A stretch of 64,000 nt of DNA from Oceanicella sp. SM1341 (GCF_003448965.1 NZ_QRGC01000009.1:62001-126000); one strand, 5' to 3'; counted from the stretch's first letter, positions 25,525-34,677 are shown. The notes: generated by a model not told the origin, from the sequence alone. Numbers and translations: made by a program.

Positions 25525-26502
25525 TCACTCGCGCCCGCGCAGGCTCCAGAAGAACAGGCTCAGCTTGCGGCTGGGCCGGTAGCCGGGAAAGGTGCCGGCG
25601 AAGGCCTCGTCGAGCAGCGAGGGCCGCAACAGGGTGCGCCGGCTCAGCGTGCCGAGGAACTCGAGCAGCAGCGCCGCCTTTTCCGGGGCCACGTCGCGGC
25701 CGCGCAGGAAGATGGCGTAGCGATCGTCGGTATAGGTGTCGAGCGCGTCGCGCCAGCGGCAGTCGGGCTGGGCGCCGAGCACCGCGGTCACGATCTCGAT
25801 GTCGCCCACGTAGTAGATCACCTCGTCGTTGCAGAAGGCTTCGGCCAGCGCGTCATGCGTGGGGAAGGCGCGCAGCGGCTGCGCGCGCCCCTCCTGCTGC
25901 GGGCAGGCGGGCTCGGCACTGCGCCAGGCCTCGTCGTTGTTGGCGAAATGGATGAGGATGTCGCGGAAGGCCGGCCATTCGCCGGCGCGCAGCACCGCGC
26001 CGAGCCCCTCCGCCTCGGCCGTGGTGCTGGCCACGAAGCCCACCAGCGTGCGGCAGGGGTTTCGCGGCACGCTGGGCCGGCTGGCGAAGGTGATGCCGGA
26101 GAGATAGATCGGCCCCGAGGCGAGGTGCTCGTCGAGCCGCGCGCGGGTGATGGTGGCGGGGTCGCACAGGATGTCTATCTCGCCCGCGCGCAGCAGCTCG
26201 AACCGGCTGGCGGCATCGACCAGCCTGGGCACCACCTCGAAGCCCTGCGAGCGGCGCATCTCGGCGAGCACGCCGTCGCAGACCCGCACCATGTAGCCGT
26301 CGTAGCCCGCCGCGCGCAGCGGCCCGCCGGCCGCGGGATCGGCGAAGACGGGAGCGCTCGCGCGGAAGGAGAAGGGGCGCGCATCGGCCCGCACCCCCAC
26401 CACCAGCTCTGCCGCCCGTGCCGGGGCCGCGCCCCCGGAGAGGCCGGGCAGCGCCAGCGACATCAGCACGGAGAGGGCGAGGCGGCGCAGACGCAGGCTC
26501 AT
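25525..26502 (-). CDS. Orphan periplasmic solute-binding protein (amino-acid-binding type)
   Basis: A 325-residue exported protein with a signal peptide (about 1-31, ending PARAAE). The mature part begins LVVGVRADARPFSFRA and continues with GYDGYMVRVCDGVLAEM, the pattern of bacterial extracellular solute-binding family 3. ELLRAGEIDILCDPATITRA follows the family's lobe crossover. Several cysteines (RVCDG, DILCD, NPCRT, EPACP, AFCND, PDCRW) could pair in the periplasm. No cognate permease or ATPase lies nearby; instead it is the last gene of an operon, 4 nt after a multi-pass membrane protein gene. It may be a sensor or a scaffold rather than a transporter part, which is inference. Confidence 0.8.
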   Translation of the reverse strand: MSLRLRRLALSVLMSLALPGLSGGAAPARAAELVVGVRADARPFSFRASAPVFADPAAGGPLRAAGYDGYMVRVCDGVLAEMRRSQGFEVVPRLVDAASRFELLRAGEIDILCDPATITRARLDEHLASGPIYLSGITFASRPSVPRNPCRTLVGFVASTTAEAEGLGAVLRAGEWPAFRDILIHFANNDEAWRSAEPACPQQEGRAQPLRAFPTHDALAEAFCNDEVIYYVGDIEIVTAVLGAQPDCRWRDALDTYTDDRYAIFLRGRDVAPEKAALLLEFLGTLSRRTLLRPSLLDEAFAGTFPGYRPSRKLSLFFWSLRGRE

Positions 26503-26506
26503 CGGT

Positions 26507-28096
26507 TCAGTCCTCGCTCCATTCCATGAGGGCGGCGAAGGCGAGGAAGAAGATCAGCGCCGGCGCCCCCAGGAGCGCCGCCTCGCGCAGCTGCCAGCTC
26601 AGCCCCTGCGCCGTGCCGTAGGTGGAGGCGACGACCACCAGCGCCCAGAGCGCGTAGATGCCCGCCATCACCAGCGCGATGCCGAGCGTGGCGAGATGGG
26701 GCAGCCGCTCGTGCAGGTCGACCACCAGGAAGACGTGGAAGGCGATGATGATGCCGAAGGCGAAGCTGAGCGCGCAGAAGCCGCCGTAATCGCGCAGGAA
26801 GTCGCGCAGCTGGGCGGAGGTGAGGGTGCCGGCCGCCACCAGGTCCTCCAGCGCGCCGGCGACGACACAGGCCGCCACGGCCGCCAGCGCCGGCAGCAGC
26901 GAGGCACCGAGAAAGCGCAGGAACGGCATGCGGCTCAGCCGCCAGGGCTTCCAGCGGTTGCGCTCCTCCCGCGACTCCCGGACCATCAGCGCCAGCCCGG
27001 CACAGGCCGCGAAGCTCAGCACCGTGGCGAAGCCCAGCCACAGCCCCTCGCGCATCACCGCCGCGAACCAGCCCGCCTGGTGCGCGCCCGAGGCCCAGGC
27101 CGAGTAGATGCCCCAGGTGGAGAGCACGGTGAGCAGGCCGCTCGCCATCACCGCGCCGGCGAGGCTCTGCAGCGCGGGGTCGCGTTCGCTCTCGATGGCG
27201 CGGATCACCTCCGAGGTGGGGTTCTGCCCGCCGGCCCCGGCCACGCTCCGGTCGTTGCGGATGAAGAGCAGCGCGAAGACGGCGAGCAGGTTGTTGCGGG
27301 TGCGCAGCACGCTCTGCTGGAAGGATTGCAGGGCGTCGGGCGCGTCCGAGAGGGTGCCGAGCGCGGCGGTCACGCCGTCGACGTCCCCCCGCACCCGCTC
27401 CAGCAGGCTGTCGAGGGCGGCGACGGGCGTCTGGGCGAAGAGCTGGTCGCGGTACTCGCCCACCACCGCCGGGCCCACGAGGTCGATGGTCTTGAGGGCG
27501 GCCACCGTGTCGGCCAGCAGCGCGTCGCGGGTGCTGCCGTCGCCCGCCGCGGGGGCGATGCGTGCATAGGCCTCGGTGAGCGGCAGGTGATAGCCGGTGC
27601 CGATGCGGGCGTAGTCCACGCGGTGGAGCCGGGTGATCACCCGGTAGACGCCGTAGGGAATGTCGGCCAGCCGGTGCGCCACGGATCGGATGCAGCGCTC
27701 CACCGGGGCGAAGAACCCGGTGGAGAGCGCGGCGATGATGGCGGCCGAGACGTAGAAGGGCTTGCCGTAGGCCCCCGCGCCCAGCAGCCCGTCGCTGCCG
27801 CCGGGGATGTCGCCCGTGGGGCCCTTCACCCTGCCCTCGCCGGCCTGCACAAGGGCGTAGAGCTCGGCCGAGCCGAGCAGGGCCGCGTAGATCAGCAGGT
27901 AGATGAGCACGTAGAACATCAGCCCGCGGATCAGCTCCGCCTTGGTGCACAGCGTGTCGAGCTCGACCCCCTGCAGGATGGGGTAGCGCTCGTGCGGGTG
28001 CACGTTCACCGGCACCGAGAACTGGCGCAACGCCTCCACGATCAGGGTCAGCGCGCCGGCCCCCACCACGGCCATGTAGGCGATGTCGAACTCCAC
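26507..28096 (-). CDS. Multi-pass membrane protein of unknown function
   Basis: A 529-residue protein I do not recognise. Hydrophobic segments are visible near residues 5-24, 53-75, 109-130, 300-325, 335-360, 385-410, 430-450, 460-485 and 505-522, giving about nine spans. A large central stretch (about 135-295) is non-membrane, predicted helical and includes paired DGVTAALGTLSDAPDALQSF-type segments. The ATG at 28096 follows the small peptide gene by 45 nt, and the gene ends 4 nt before the binding-protein gene. Its tight coupling to an orphan binding protein suggests a sensing or export pair. No motif for a transporter family or enzyme is visible. Confidence 0.7.
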   Translation of the reverse strand: MEFDIAYMAVVGAGALTLIVEALRQFSVPVNVHPHERYPILQGVELDTLCTKAELIRGLMFYVLIYLLIYAALLGSAELYALVQAGEGRVKGPTGDIPGGSDGLLGAGAYGKPFYVSAAIIAALSTGFFAPVERCIRSVAHRLADIPYGVYRVITRLHRVDYARIGTGYHLPLTEAYARIAPAAGDGSTRDALLADTVAALKTIDLVGPAVVGEYRDQLFAQTPVAALDSLLERVRGDVDGVTAALGTLSDAPDALQSFQQSVLRTRNNLLAVFALLFIRNDRSVAGAGGQNPTSEVIRAIESERDPALQSLAGAVMASGLLTVLSTWGIYSAWASGAHQAGWFAAVMREGLWLGFATVLSFAACAGLALMVRESREERNRWKPWRLSRMPFLRFLGASLLPALAAVAACVVAGALEDLVAAGTLTSAQLRDFLRDYGGFCALSFAFGIIIAFHVFLVVDLHERLPHLATLGIALVMAGIYALWALVVVASTYGTAQGLSWQLREAALLGAPALIFFLAFAALMEWSED

Positions 28097-28141
28097 GTGC
28101 CCGTCCTCCCCGCCGTCCTCCGCGCCGGCCTGCCTTCCGCG

Positions 28142-28288
28142 TCAGAGGCAGGTCTTGATCTCGGGGTTGCAGGGGCCGACGCCGGCGGGGGCGCCTGGCA
28201 GGCCCGCGGGAAGCGGCCCCGCCAGGGCCGGCGCGAGCACGAGAAGCAGAAGCACGAGGCACAGGGCGGTATGTCCGGTGATGGTCAT
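28142..28288 (-). CDS. Small secreted peptide, 48 residues
   Basis: A 48-residue product: a short polar N-terminus, a strong hydrophobic stretch (HTALCLVLLLLVLAPALAG) that looks like a signal peptide with an ALAG cleavage region, then a proline/glycine-rich tail ending CNPEIKTCL with two cysteines. The ATG has GGAG at 8 nt. It lies on the same strand between the CHAP-protein gene (149 nt upstream) and the membrane-protein gene (45 nt downstream). The mature peptide would be only about 25 residues. No family is recognised. It could be a toxin, a signal or a lipoprotein-like remnant; I cannot choose. Confidence 0.5.
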   Translation of the reverse strand: MTITGHTALCLVLLLLVLAPALAGPLPAGLPGAPAGVGPCNPEIKTCL

Positions 28289-28437
28289 TTCCAGTCTCCC
28301 TTGCATGACGGTGGCCGGGCAGGCCGGCCGGGTGATGCCCCCTGCCCTGCCGACAGTCTGCCAGCGCGGCGGCAGGGGGCCTGTGTGCACGGACACATCT
28401 CGCGAAACATCGTCACGCAACGCACAGCCGCCGGCCC

Positions 28438-30240
28438 TCAGGCCAGCAGCACGAAATCCCGGCCCGGCCAGCCGCGCGAGCGGGCGCAGACCTCGAACCC
28501 CTCGCGGGAGCCCTCGTCGTTGGTATTGCCCTCGATGGTGGCGAAACTGTCCGGGGCGATCTCGGTCACGAAACCCACATGGGTCCAGTCGGCCGCCGAG
28601 GCGCGGACGCAGAACAGCGCGCCGGGGCGCAGCCGGCCGGCGCGATGGTCGGCGCTGCCGAGCTCGGCCTCGGCCACGAAGCGGCCCGAGGCCTTCGCAT
28701 CCGCCACCAGCGCGTCCACCCCCACCTGCCGCGGAATGGGCGCGCCGAGCCCCAGCGCGTGCCCCGCCTGGGCGAGAACATGGCTCACGAAGCCGGCGCA
28801 CCAGGGCTGGTCGTCGCCCTCGCGCCCGTGCATGTAGAGCCGCACCCAGGGGCCGCAGTTGCCCTGCCCGCGCACCACGAATTCCACCGGGTGCTCGGCG
28901 AGGTGCAGCCGCGCGACGCTCAGCGCCGCCTCGTAGATGCCGGCACCCTCCGGCAGCTCGGGCCGGGCCAGCGCGCGGTGCATCGGCGCGGTGAGTGCTG
29001 CCCAGACCCGCTCGTCCACCCGCCCGGTCTGCGGCAGGCCGGCGCGGAGCTGGAAGGCCTTTACCGCCGCCTCGGTGCCGCCGCCGAAATCGCCGTCCAC
29101 ATCGGTGCGCGCGCCGTGGAAGGAGCACCATTCCTGCACCCGCGCCACGGTGCGGCTGCCGCCGGCGTCCTTCTGCCCGCGGGCGATCTCGCCGGGGAAG
29201 TCGAGCTCCTGCGCCACCACGCCGGCGAGCGGCTCGGGGAGCGCGGGCGCGGGCGCGGCCGCGGCGCCGGCGAAGCGCGCCGCCATGCCCGCCACCGCCC
29301 CCGCGCCGGGGTCGAGCGGCCGGCCGGTCTCCACCGCGCCGGTGTCCTCGAGCCTGCGCAGCAGCACCGCGGCGCCGCATTGCTTCGACACCGCATCGGG
29401 GTCGAAGCGCCCGTCGGCCACGAACTTGCCGCGCGTATAGTGGTTCGAGAAGCTCCACAGGTAGGGCGAGGGCACGCCGCGGTTCCGGTAGCCCAGGCCG
29501 TTGTAGCGCTCCAGCCGGTCGAGCGCCGGGCCGAGGCTCCAGTCATCGAGCCCGGCGAGCCCTTCCATGGTGAGCGCGTCGGTGGCGCTCTCGGTCCAGG
29601 TGAAGGGCGGGCTGCCGGTGGCCGGGCGGCGCGGCGGGTGGTGCACGGTGCGCGCCGAGAGCGGGTCGCCGTTGTGCAGGTGGGTCTCGAGGCTGAAGCT
29701 CGCCTCCAGCCCGTGGATGAGCCCGATGAACCACCAGGGAATGCCGAGCCGCGCCCCCAGCCCCTCGTAGAGCGCGCGGTTGCGCAGCAGCGGGCGGAGG
29801 TAGAAATGGTCGATCTCGCCCAGCCGCGCGGGGTCCGGCCGGCAGTCGGCGTAGAGCGCGGCGAGGCGCCCGGCCTCGGGCGCGGCGCCTTCCGCCGGCG
29901 CCTGCACCGGCTCGGGGGCGAGGCGGGCGGGCCCTTCCGCCGCCTCCGACACCGCGGCGCCCAGCCGGTTCATCACTGCCTGGTAGGTGCCCAGGGCCGC
30001 ATCGAACGGCCGGTTGCGCAGGGCGGCCACCGCGGCCGCGAGGCACTCCGCGAGGGTGTCGACCAGCACGAGATCGGCGAGACCGGCCTCCTCCTCCGTG
30101 TCGCGCAGCGCGCGGATGCGGCGCAGGACGGCGCCGAGGGCGCGGTGCTCGTCGGGGTCCGTGGTGGCGCGGCGCCGGCGCATCACGGGCAGTTCGGTCG
30201 TCGAGATCAGCCCCTGGCGGTCTTCGAAGGTCATCCCCAT
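28438..30240 (-). CDS. Peptidoglycan hydrolase: muramidase-like, PG-binding and CHAP domains
   Basis: A 600-residue multidomain protein. Residues 1-135 are a helical, low-complexity N-terminal region. About 140-300 is a lysozyme-like domain with GLIHGLEASFSLETHLHNGD (candidate catalytic Glu179) and GYRNRGVPSPYLWSFSNHYT. A PG-binding domain occupies about 363-417 (GDFGGGTEAAVKAFQLRAGL). The C-terminal 145 residues form a CHAP/amidase-like domain with QPWCAGFVSHVLAQAG (nucleophile Cys481) and DWTHVGFVTEI (His). The start at 30240 has GGAGG 7 nt upstream. There is no signal peptide, so release or entry into the periplasm needs another route, as for phage endolysins. It heads the minus-strand operon and is divergent from the patatin operon. 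Confidence 0.85.
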   Translation of the reverse strand: MGMTFEDRQGLISTTELPVMRRRRATTDPDEHRALGAVLRRIRALRDTEEEAGLADLVLVDTLAECLAAAVAALRNRPFDAALGTYQAVMNRLGAAVSEAAEGPARLAPEPVQAPAEGAAPEAGRLAALYADCRPDPARLGEIDHFYLRPLLRNRALYEGLGARLGIPWWFIGLIHGLEASFSLETHLHNGDPLSARTVHHPPRRPATGSPPFTWTESATDALTMEGLAGLDDWSLGPALDRLERYNGLGYRNRGVPSPYLWSFSNHYTRGKFVADGRFDPDAVSKQCGAAVLLRRLEDTGAVETGRPLDPGAGAVAGMAARFAGAAAAPAPALPEPLAGVVAQELDFPGEIARGQKDAGGSRTVARVQEWCSFHGARTDVDGDFGGGTEAAVKAFQLRAGLPQTGRVDERVWAALTAPMHRALARPELPEGAGIYEAALSVARLHLAEHPVEFVVRGQGNCGPWVRLYMHGREGDDQPWCAGFVSHVLAQAGHALGLGAPIPRQVGVDALVADAKASGRFVAEAELGSADHRAGRLRPGALFCVRASAADWTHVGFVTEIAPDSFATIEGNTNDEGSREGFEVCARSRGWPGRDFVLLA

Positions 30241-30522
30241 GCGGTGTCCTCCCAATTCATCGCGCCCGGCGAGGCCGCGCCCCGTTTCCCGGCACACTCC
30301 GGCCGAGACAGGAACACTGACCCTTTCTCCGGGCATAAAATCAGTACAAACACACCGAATCGACGTATTGTTCACAAATGTAACATGATCTCTAGTTGCT
30401 CGATGTGCGCATTATCACAGCGTTTCCAGCGCGTTCCCGACAGTGTTCGTCGGAATTGATTTCAAACCTGCAACGGTGCCCGCGAGGCCAGCTCCGCGCG
30501 GCCGCATCCGGAGGCCAGCATC
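30241..30522. promoter_or_regulatory. Divergent promoter region between the two hydrolase operons
   Basis: This 282-nt gap separates the CHAP-protein gene from the patatin gene. Its middle (about 30330-30420) is notably AT-rich for this DNA, with GGCATAAAATCAGTACAAAC on one side and TGTTCACAAATGTAACATG on the other. Both operon promoters must lie here. I could not assign unambiguous -35/-10 pairs. Confidence 0.5.
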
Positions 30523-31686
30523 ATGCCCGACTGGAGCGTTTCCTCGCTTCCCGGCTTCTTCCGTCCCGGCGACCTGGTGAAATACCGCCCCGACGCGGTG
30601 GGCCTGTGCTTTTCCGGCGGCGGCTACCGGGCCACGCTGTTTCACGCCGGCGCGGTGATCCGGCTCAACGAGCTGGGCCTCCTGCCACGCATCGACCGGG
30701 TGTCGAGCGTCTCCGGCGGGTCGATCACCTCCGGTCTTCTCGCGAAGGCCTGGCGCAAGCTGCCCTTCGACGCGGCCACCGGCATAGCACCGCCCGACGC
30801 CCTGCACGCCGCCTTCACCGAGCCGGTGCTGGAGGCCACGGCCCGTACCCTCGACATCCGGGTGGGGCTGGCGGGCTTCCTGCCCTTCGTCTCGGCCGGC
30901 AACCGGCTGGCAGACCTCTACGACCGCCACGTGTTCGACGGCTTCGCCCTGAAGGACCTGCCCGAGCGCCCCGCCTTCGTCTTCAACGCCACCAACCTGC
31001 AGACCGGCGGGCTGGTGCGCTTCACCAAGCACTACCTGGCCGACTGGCGGGCCTTCTCCGCGACCACCACGCACCTGCGGCTGGCCGATGCGGTGGCGGC
31101 CTCCTCGGCCTTCCCGCCGGTGCTGGCGCCGCTGCGCCTCGACCTCTCCGACGAGCAGGTGGAGACCCCCGCGGGCGCGCGCTTCGACGACCCCGCCCTG
31201 CACCGCGAGCCGGTGCTGGTCGATGGCGGGGTGCATGACAACCTCGGGCTGGAGGCGGTGTGGAAGCGCTGCGGGGTGCTTATCGCCAGCTACGCCGGCC
31301 ACAATGCCGCCGCCGAGGTGAGCAGCTTCGCCCTCGACCACATGGTGCCGGTGATCTACAGCTTCCTCGCCTCCAGCATCGACTGGCGCGAGCGCATGCT
31401 CATCAACCTGTTCCGCCACCGGCTGGCCGACGGGCGGCCCGAGCGCCGCGGCGCCTACTGGACCGCCGGCACGGAGCTGGAGGATTTCCCCCTCCGCGAC
31501 GGCTGGAAGCCCACGCCCGACACCATCGCCCGCGCGCGGGACACGCCCACCCGGCTGGAAGCCCTCTCGCGCCCCGAGCAGAAGGTGGTGGTGGAGGCCG
31601 GCTACGCCTTCGCCGATGCCGCCCTGCGCAGCTACCTGCTGCCCGACGCGCCCCCGCCCGTCGGGCCGCCCCGGGTGTTCCCCTGA
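30523..31686 (+). CDS. Patatin-like phospholipase
   Basis: A 387-residue serine lipid acyl hydrolase. The oxyanion loop is LCFSGGGYRATLFHAG (SGGGYR at 31-36), the nucleophile is Ser64 in SSVSGGSITSG, and the catalytic aspartate is Asp234 in VDGGVHDNLG. All three elements of the Ser/Asp dyad architecture are present, so it should be active. There is no signal peptide. It heads an operon in which the next genes start 17, 18 and 10 nt after the preceding stops (membrane protein, subtilase, metallo-hydrolase). Patatins in compact gene sets often act as membrane-damaging effectors; that role here is inference. Confidence 0.9.
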   Translation: MPDWSVSSLPGFFRPGDLVKYRPDAVGLCFSGGGYRATLFHAGAVIRLNELGLLPRIDRVSSVSGGSITSGLLAKAWRKLPFDAATGIAPPDALHAAFTEPVLEATARTLDIRVGLAGFLPFVSAGNRLADLYDRHVFDGFALKDLPERPAFVFNATNLQTGGLVRFTKHYLADWRAFSATTTHLRLADAVAASSAFPPVLAPLRLDLSDEQVETPAGARFDDPALHREPVLVDGGVHDNLGLEAVWKRCGVLIASYAGHNAAAEVSSFALDHMVPVIYSFLASSIDWRERMLINLFRHRLADGRPERRGAYWTAGTELEDFPLRDGWKPTPDTIARARDTPTRLEALSRPEQKVVVEAGYAFADAALRSYLLPDAPPPVGPPRVFP

Positions 31687-31703
31687 GCCGCCGGGAGACC
31701 GCC

Positions 31704-32510
31704 ATGCAGCGCATCGCCCTCGTCCTCCTCATGCTCGCCCCCCTCGCCGCCGCGGCCCAGAGCCCCTCCACCGCCGGGATCGACACCGGGGCCGCCGCCG
31801 GGGGCGGGCTGGTCTTCTCCAACCCCCAGGCGCTGGCCGAGGCCGGCCAGGCGCTGGTGCTGCTCTTCGTGCTCGCGCTGCTGCTGGAAAGCGCCCTCAC
31901 CCTGCTGTTCGACTGGCGGGTGTTCCTCGCCTATTTCGACCGCAAGGGCTGGAAGACCCCCATCGCGGTGGCGGTGGCCGGGCTGATGGTCTGGGTGTTC
32001 GGGCTCGACATCGTGGCAAGCCTGATCAGCGCCTATTCCGCCGCCCCGCTGGAAAGCGGGCCGGTGAGCGGCACGCTTACCGCCCTCGTCCTCGCCGGCG
32101 GCAGCGCGGGCGTGAACCGGCTGATGCGCGGCCTCGGCTTCCGCGCCTCCGACCGCGCCGCCGAAGTGGCGCCCGACCCCGGTACCCGCGCCTGGGTCTC
32201 GGTGCGGGTGTCGCGCCGGCAGGCGAAGGGCCCGGTGGCCGTCACCGTCACCCGCGCGCCCGCCGGCACGCCCGAGCCCGCCGCCATCGCCGGCACGCTC
32301 GGCGCCCGGCCCCCCGGCCTGCGCCAGCTCATGTTCCGCGCCCCGGACCGCTTCCCCGGCAACGGCGGCTACGCGGTGGAGGCCGGCCCGGTCTACCAGA
32401 TCGGCGTGCAGGGCGAGGACGCCAGCGGCACCCCCCTGCCCGACCCGCTCTCCGGCCGGCTGTTCCGCTTCGCCCCCGGCGCCATCGTCGACCTCGAGGT
32501 GACCCTGTGA
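31704..32510 (+). CDS. Small membrane protein with C-terminal soluble domain, unknown
   Basis: A 268-residue protein that I do not recognise. It has an N-terminal signal peptide or anchor (MQRIALVLLMLAPLAAAAQS), then hydrophobic segments at about 48-68, 86-112 and 120-140, and a soluble C-terminal part (about 155-268) rich in beta-prone sequence (RAWVSVRVSRRQAKGPVAVT) and ending FAPGAIVDLEVTL. The C-terminal part reads like a small immunoglobulin-like or jelly-roll domain. It is tightly coupled between the patatin and subtilase genes, so it may anchor or regulate those hydrolases at the membrane. No close family can be named. Confidence 0.75.
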   Translation: MQRIALVLLMLAPLAAAAQSPSTAGIDTGAAAGGGLVFSNPQALAEAGQALVLLFVLALLLESALTLLFDWRVFLAYFDRKGWKTPIAVAVAGLMVWVFGLDIVASLISAYSAAPLESGPVSGTLTALVLAGGSAGVNRLMRGLGFRASDRAAEVAPDPGTRAWVSVRVSRRQAKGPVAVTVTRAPAGTPEPAAIAGTLGARPPGLRQLMFRAPDRFPGNGGYAVEAGPVYQIGVQGEDASGTPLPDPLSGRLFRFAPGAIVDLEVTL

Positions 32511-32528
32511 CCCCCCGGAGCCCGCATC

Positions 32529-34667
32529 ATGGCTGACGACCGCCGCCGCGCCGCCCTGCTGCACGACCTGATCTTCGAGCGCCCCGGCGGGCTGCGCTTC
32601 ACCCAGGACAGCCCGGTGCTCTCCGACGTCTGGCTCGCCTACGCGCTCGGGCCCCGCAGCCGGCAGAAGCTCATCCTCACCCTCTCGCATGACCGCGGCG
32701 CCGGCCAGGCGGCCTCCGAGCTCGGCGCCATGCTCACCCGCATGCGCGGGCGCGAGGTGCTGCGCTTCCCCCGCGGCGGCGGGCCGGTGCAGCGCGGGCG
32801 CACCCGCATCTCGCACATCCCCGGGCAGATCTCGGCCGAGCTCTTCTTCGACGAGCTGATGCGCCTGGGCCTGCCCCTCACCCCCTGGTGGCAGGAAACC
32901 CGCGACGCGCTGCTGCGCCTCGCGGACTGCTTCGCCGACAAGGGCGCCGAGCCGGCGGACTGGACCGGCTTTCCCATGCACAGCCCCGGGCGCGCGCGCG
33001 ACCTCACCGAGGCGCTGCGCCTGCACGAGACCGGCACCGGCGCAGGGCAGGGCCCGCGCACCACCTACCTTCAGCGCCTGCCGGCAGACCTGCTGTGGCT
33101 CGTGCGCCTCGCCGGGCTGATCGGCGCCGCCTTCCTCGACGGCCACGCCCTGCTCGACGAGGCAGACACGGCCGGCCGCGCCCTCGAGGCCCGGATGGAG
33201 CGCCGCCGCGCCGAAGCGCTGCGCGGCCCCCGCCCCGACAGCGGCGAGGACTTCCCCGCCGAGGCGCTGGTGGACGGCTTCTTCCGCATCTACGAGGCCT
33301 GGAACACCGCCGAGAACATCCAGCCCGCCCAGTTCATCTGGCGGGTCACGCGCAACCGCCCGGTGGAGCTCGCCATCTCCCGCTCCGCCCTCACGGTGAA
33401 GGCCGATGCCGCCCGCCGCCTGTTCGACGTGAGCTGCCGCGAGATCACCTGGGCCGTGATCGACAGCGGCATCGACACCCGCCACCCCGCCTTCGCCGAC
33501 ACCTCGGTGCCCTGCGCCCGCGGCGAGAAGCCGCCGCAGGTGACCGACCTTCCCAGCCGCGTGGTGCTCACCCTCGATTTCACCCGCATCCGCGACCTGC
33601 TCGACGCCGACCTGCTCGGCCCCGCCCCGGCCGGCGGCGAGGAAGATGCCGACGTCGCCTCCGCCCGCGCCGCCCTGCGCGCCGATCTCGCCCGCCGCCT
33701 GAAGGCCGCCGCCCCCGCCCCCCTCTCCGACATGGAGGCCGAGGCCGCCGCCGAGCGCCACATGGAGGAGCTGCGCAGCCGCATCCGCCTCAACCGCGAG
33801 GTGGACTGGGAGGCCCTGCGCCCGCTCATCGAGGAGCCGGACCCCCCTCCCCCGCCCACCGACCACGGCACCCATGTCGCCGGCATCATCGGCGCCGACT
33901 GGATCGACGACATGCCCGGCGAGGCCGAGCTGCCCCTGCCCCTGCGCAGCCGCGTGCTGCAGGGCATGTGCCCGGACATCCGGCTGATCGACGTGCGGGT
34001 GTTCCGCGAGGATGGCCAGACCGACGAGTTCGAGCTGCTCGCCGCCCTGCAATACCTGCGCTGGATGAACGCCCGCGCCGGCTACATGGCGGTGCATGGC
34101 GCCAATCTCAGCCTGTCGCTGGTCCACGAGGTGCGCCGCTACGCCTGCGGCCACACCCCGATCTGCATCGAGTGCGACCAGGCCGTGGCCCTCGGCATGG
34201 TGATCGTGGCCGCCGCCGGAAACCGCGGCTTCGACGCAGGGCCCCTGGAGGCGATCACCCTCGCCGACGGCTTCCGCGCCTCCACCATCACCGACCCCGG
34301 CAACGCCCAGAAGGTGATCACCGTGGGCGCCACCCACCGCGGCCGGCCGCATGAATACGGGGTGAGCTACTTCTCCAGCCGCGGCCCCACCGGCGACGGG
34401 CGCATGAAGCCCGACCTCGTCGCCCCCGGCGAGAAGATCCTCGGCCCCGTGCCCGGCGAGGGCCAGGACCGCAAGGACGGCACCTCCATGGCCGCCCCGC
34501 ACGTGAGCGGCGCAGCCGCCCTGCTCATGGCCCGCCACGACGAGCTGCGCGGCCGGCCCGAGCGGGTGAAGGAGGTGCTCTGCGCCACCGCCACCGACCT
34601 CGGCCGCGAGCGCTACTTCCAGGGCGCGGGGCTGCTCGACGCCCTGCGCGCCCTGCAATCGCTGTGA
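32529..34667 (+). CDS. Subtilisin-like serine protease (S8) with large N-terminal domain
   Basis: A 712-residue protease. Catalytic residues are Asp312 (WAVIDSGIDTRHP), His446 (DHGTHVAGIIG) and Ser653 (DGTSMAAPHVSGAAALL), and the oxyanion Asn565 lies in VIVAAAGNRGFD, so the active site is complete. Two features are unusual: a roughly 300-residue N-terminal region of unknown fold with no signal peptide, and a 134-residue spacing between Asp and His instead of the usual 30-60, filled by a charged helical insert. The protease is thus cytoplasmic and possibly self-restrained. It lies 18 nt after the membrane-protein gene and 10 nt before the metallo-hydrolase gene. Confidence 0.9.
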   Translation: MADDRRRAALLHDLIFERPGGLRFTQDSPVLSDVWLAYALGPRSRQKLILTLSHDRGAGQAASELGAMLTRMRGREVLRFPRGGGPVQRGRTRISHIPGQISAELFFDELMRLGLPLTPWWQETRDALLRLADCFADKGAEPADWTGFPMHSPGRARDLTEALRLHETGTGAGQGPRTTYLQRLPADLLWLVRLAGLIGAAFLDGHALLDEADTAGRALEARMERRRAEALRGPRPDSGEDFPAEALVDGFFRIYEAWNTAENIQPAQFIWRVTRNRPVELAISRSALTVKADAARRLFDVSCREITWAVIDSGIDTRHPAFADTSVPCARGEKPPQVTDLPSRVVLTLDFTRIRDLLDADLLGPAPAGGEEDADVASARAALRADLARRLKAAAPAPLSDMEAEAAAERHMEELRSRIRLNREVDWEALRPLIEEPDPPPPPTDHGTHVAGIIGADWIDDMPGEAELPLPLRSRVLQGMCPDIRLIDVRVFREDGQTDEFELLAALQYLRWMNARAGYMAVHGANLSLSLVHEVRRYACGHTPICIECDQAVALGMVIVAAAGNRGFDAGPLEAITLADGFRASTITDPGNAQKVITVGATHRGRPHEYGVSYFSSRGPTGDGRMKPDLVAPGEKILGPVPGEGQDRKDGTSMAAPHVSGAAALLMARHDELRGRPERVKEVLCATATDLGRERYFQGAGLLDALRALQSL

Positions 34668-34677
34668 AGGAGACCCG

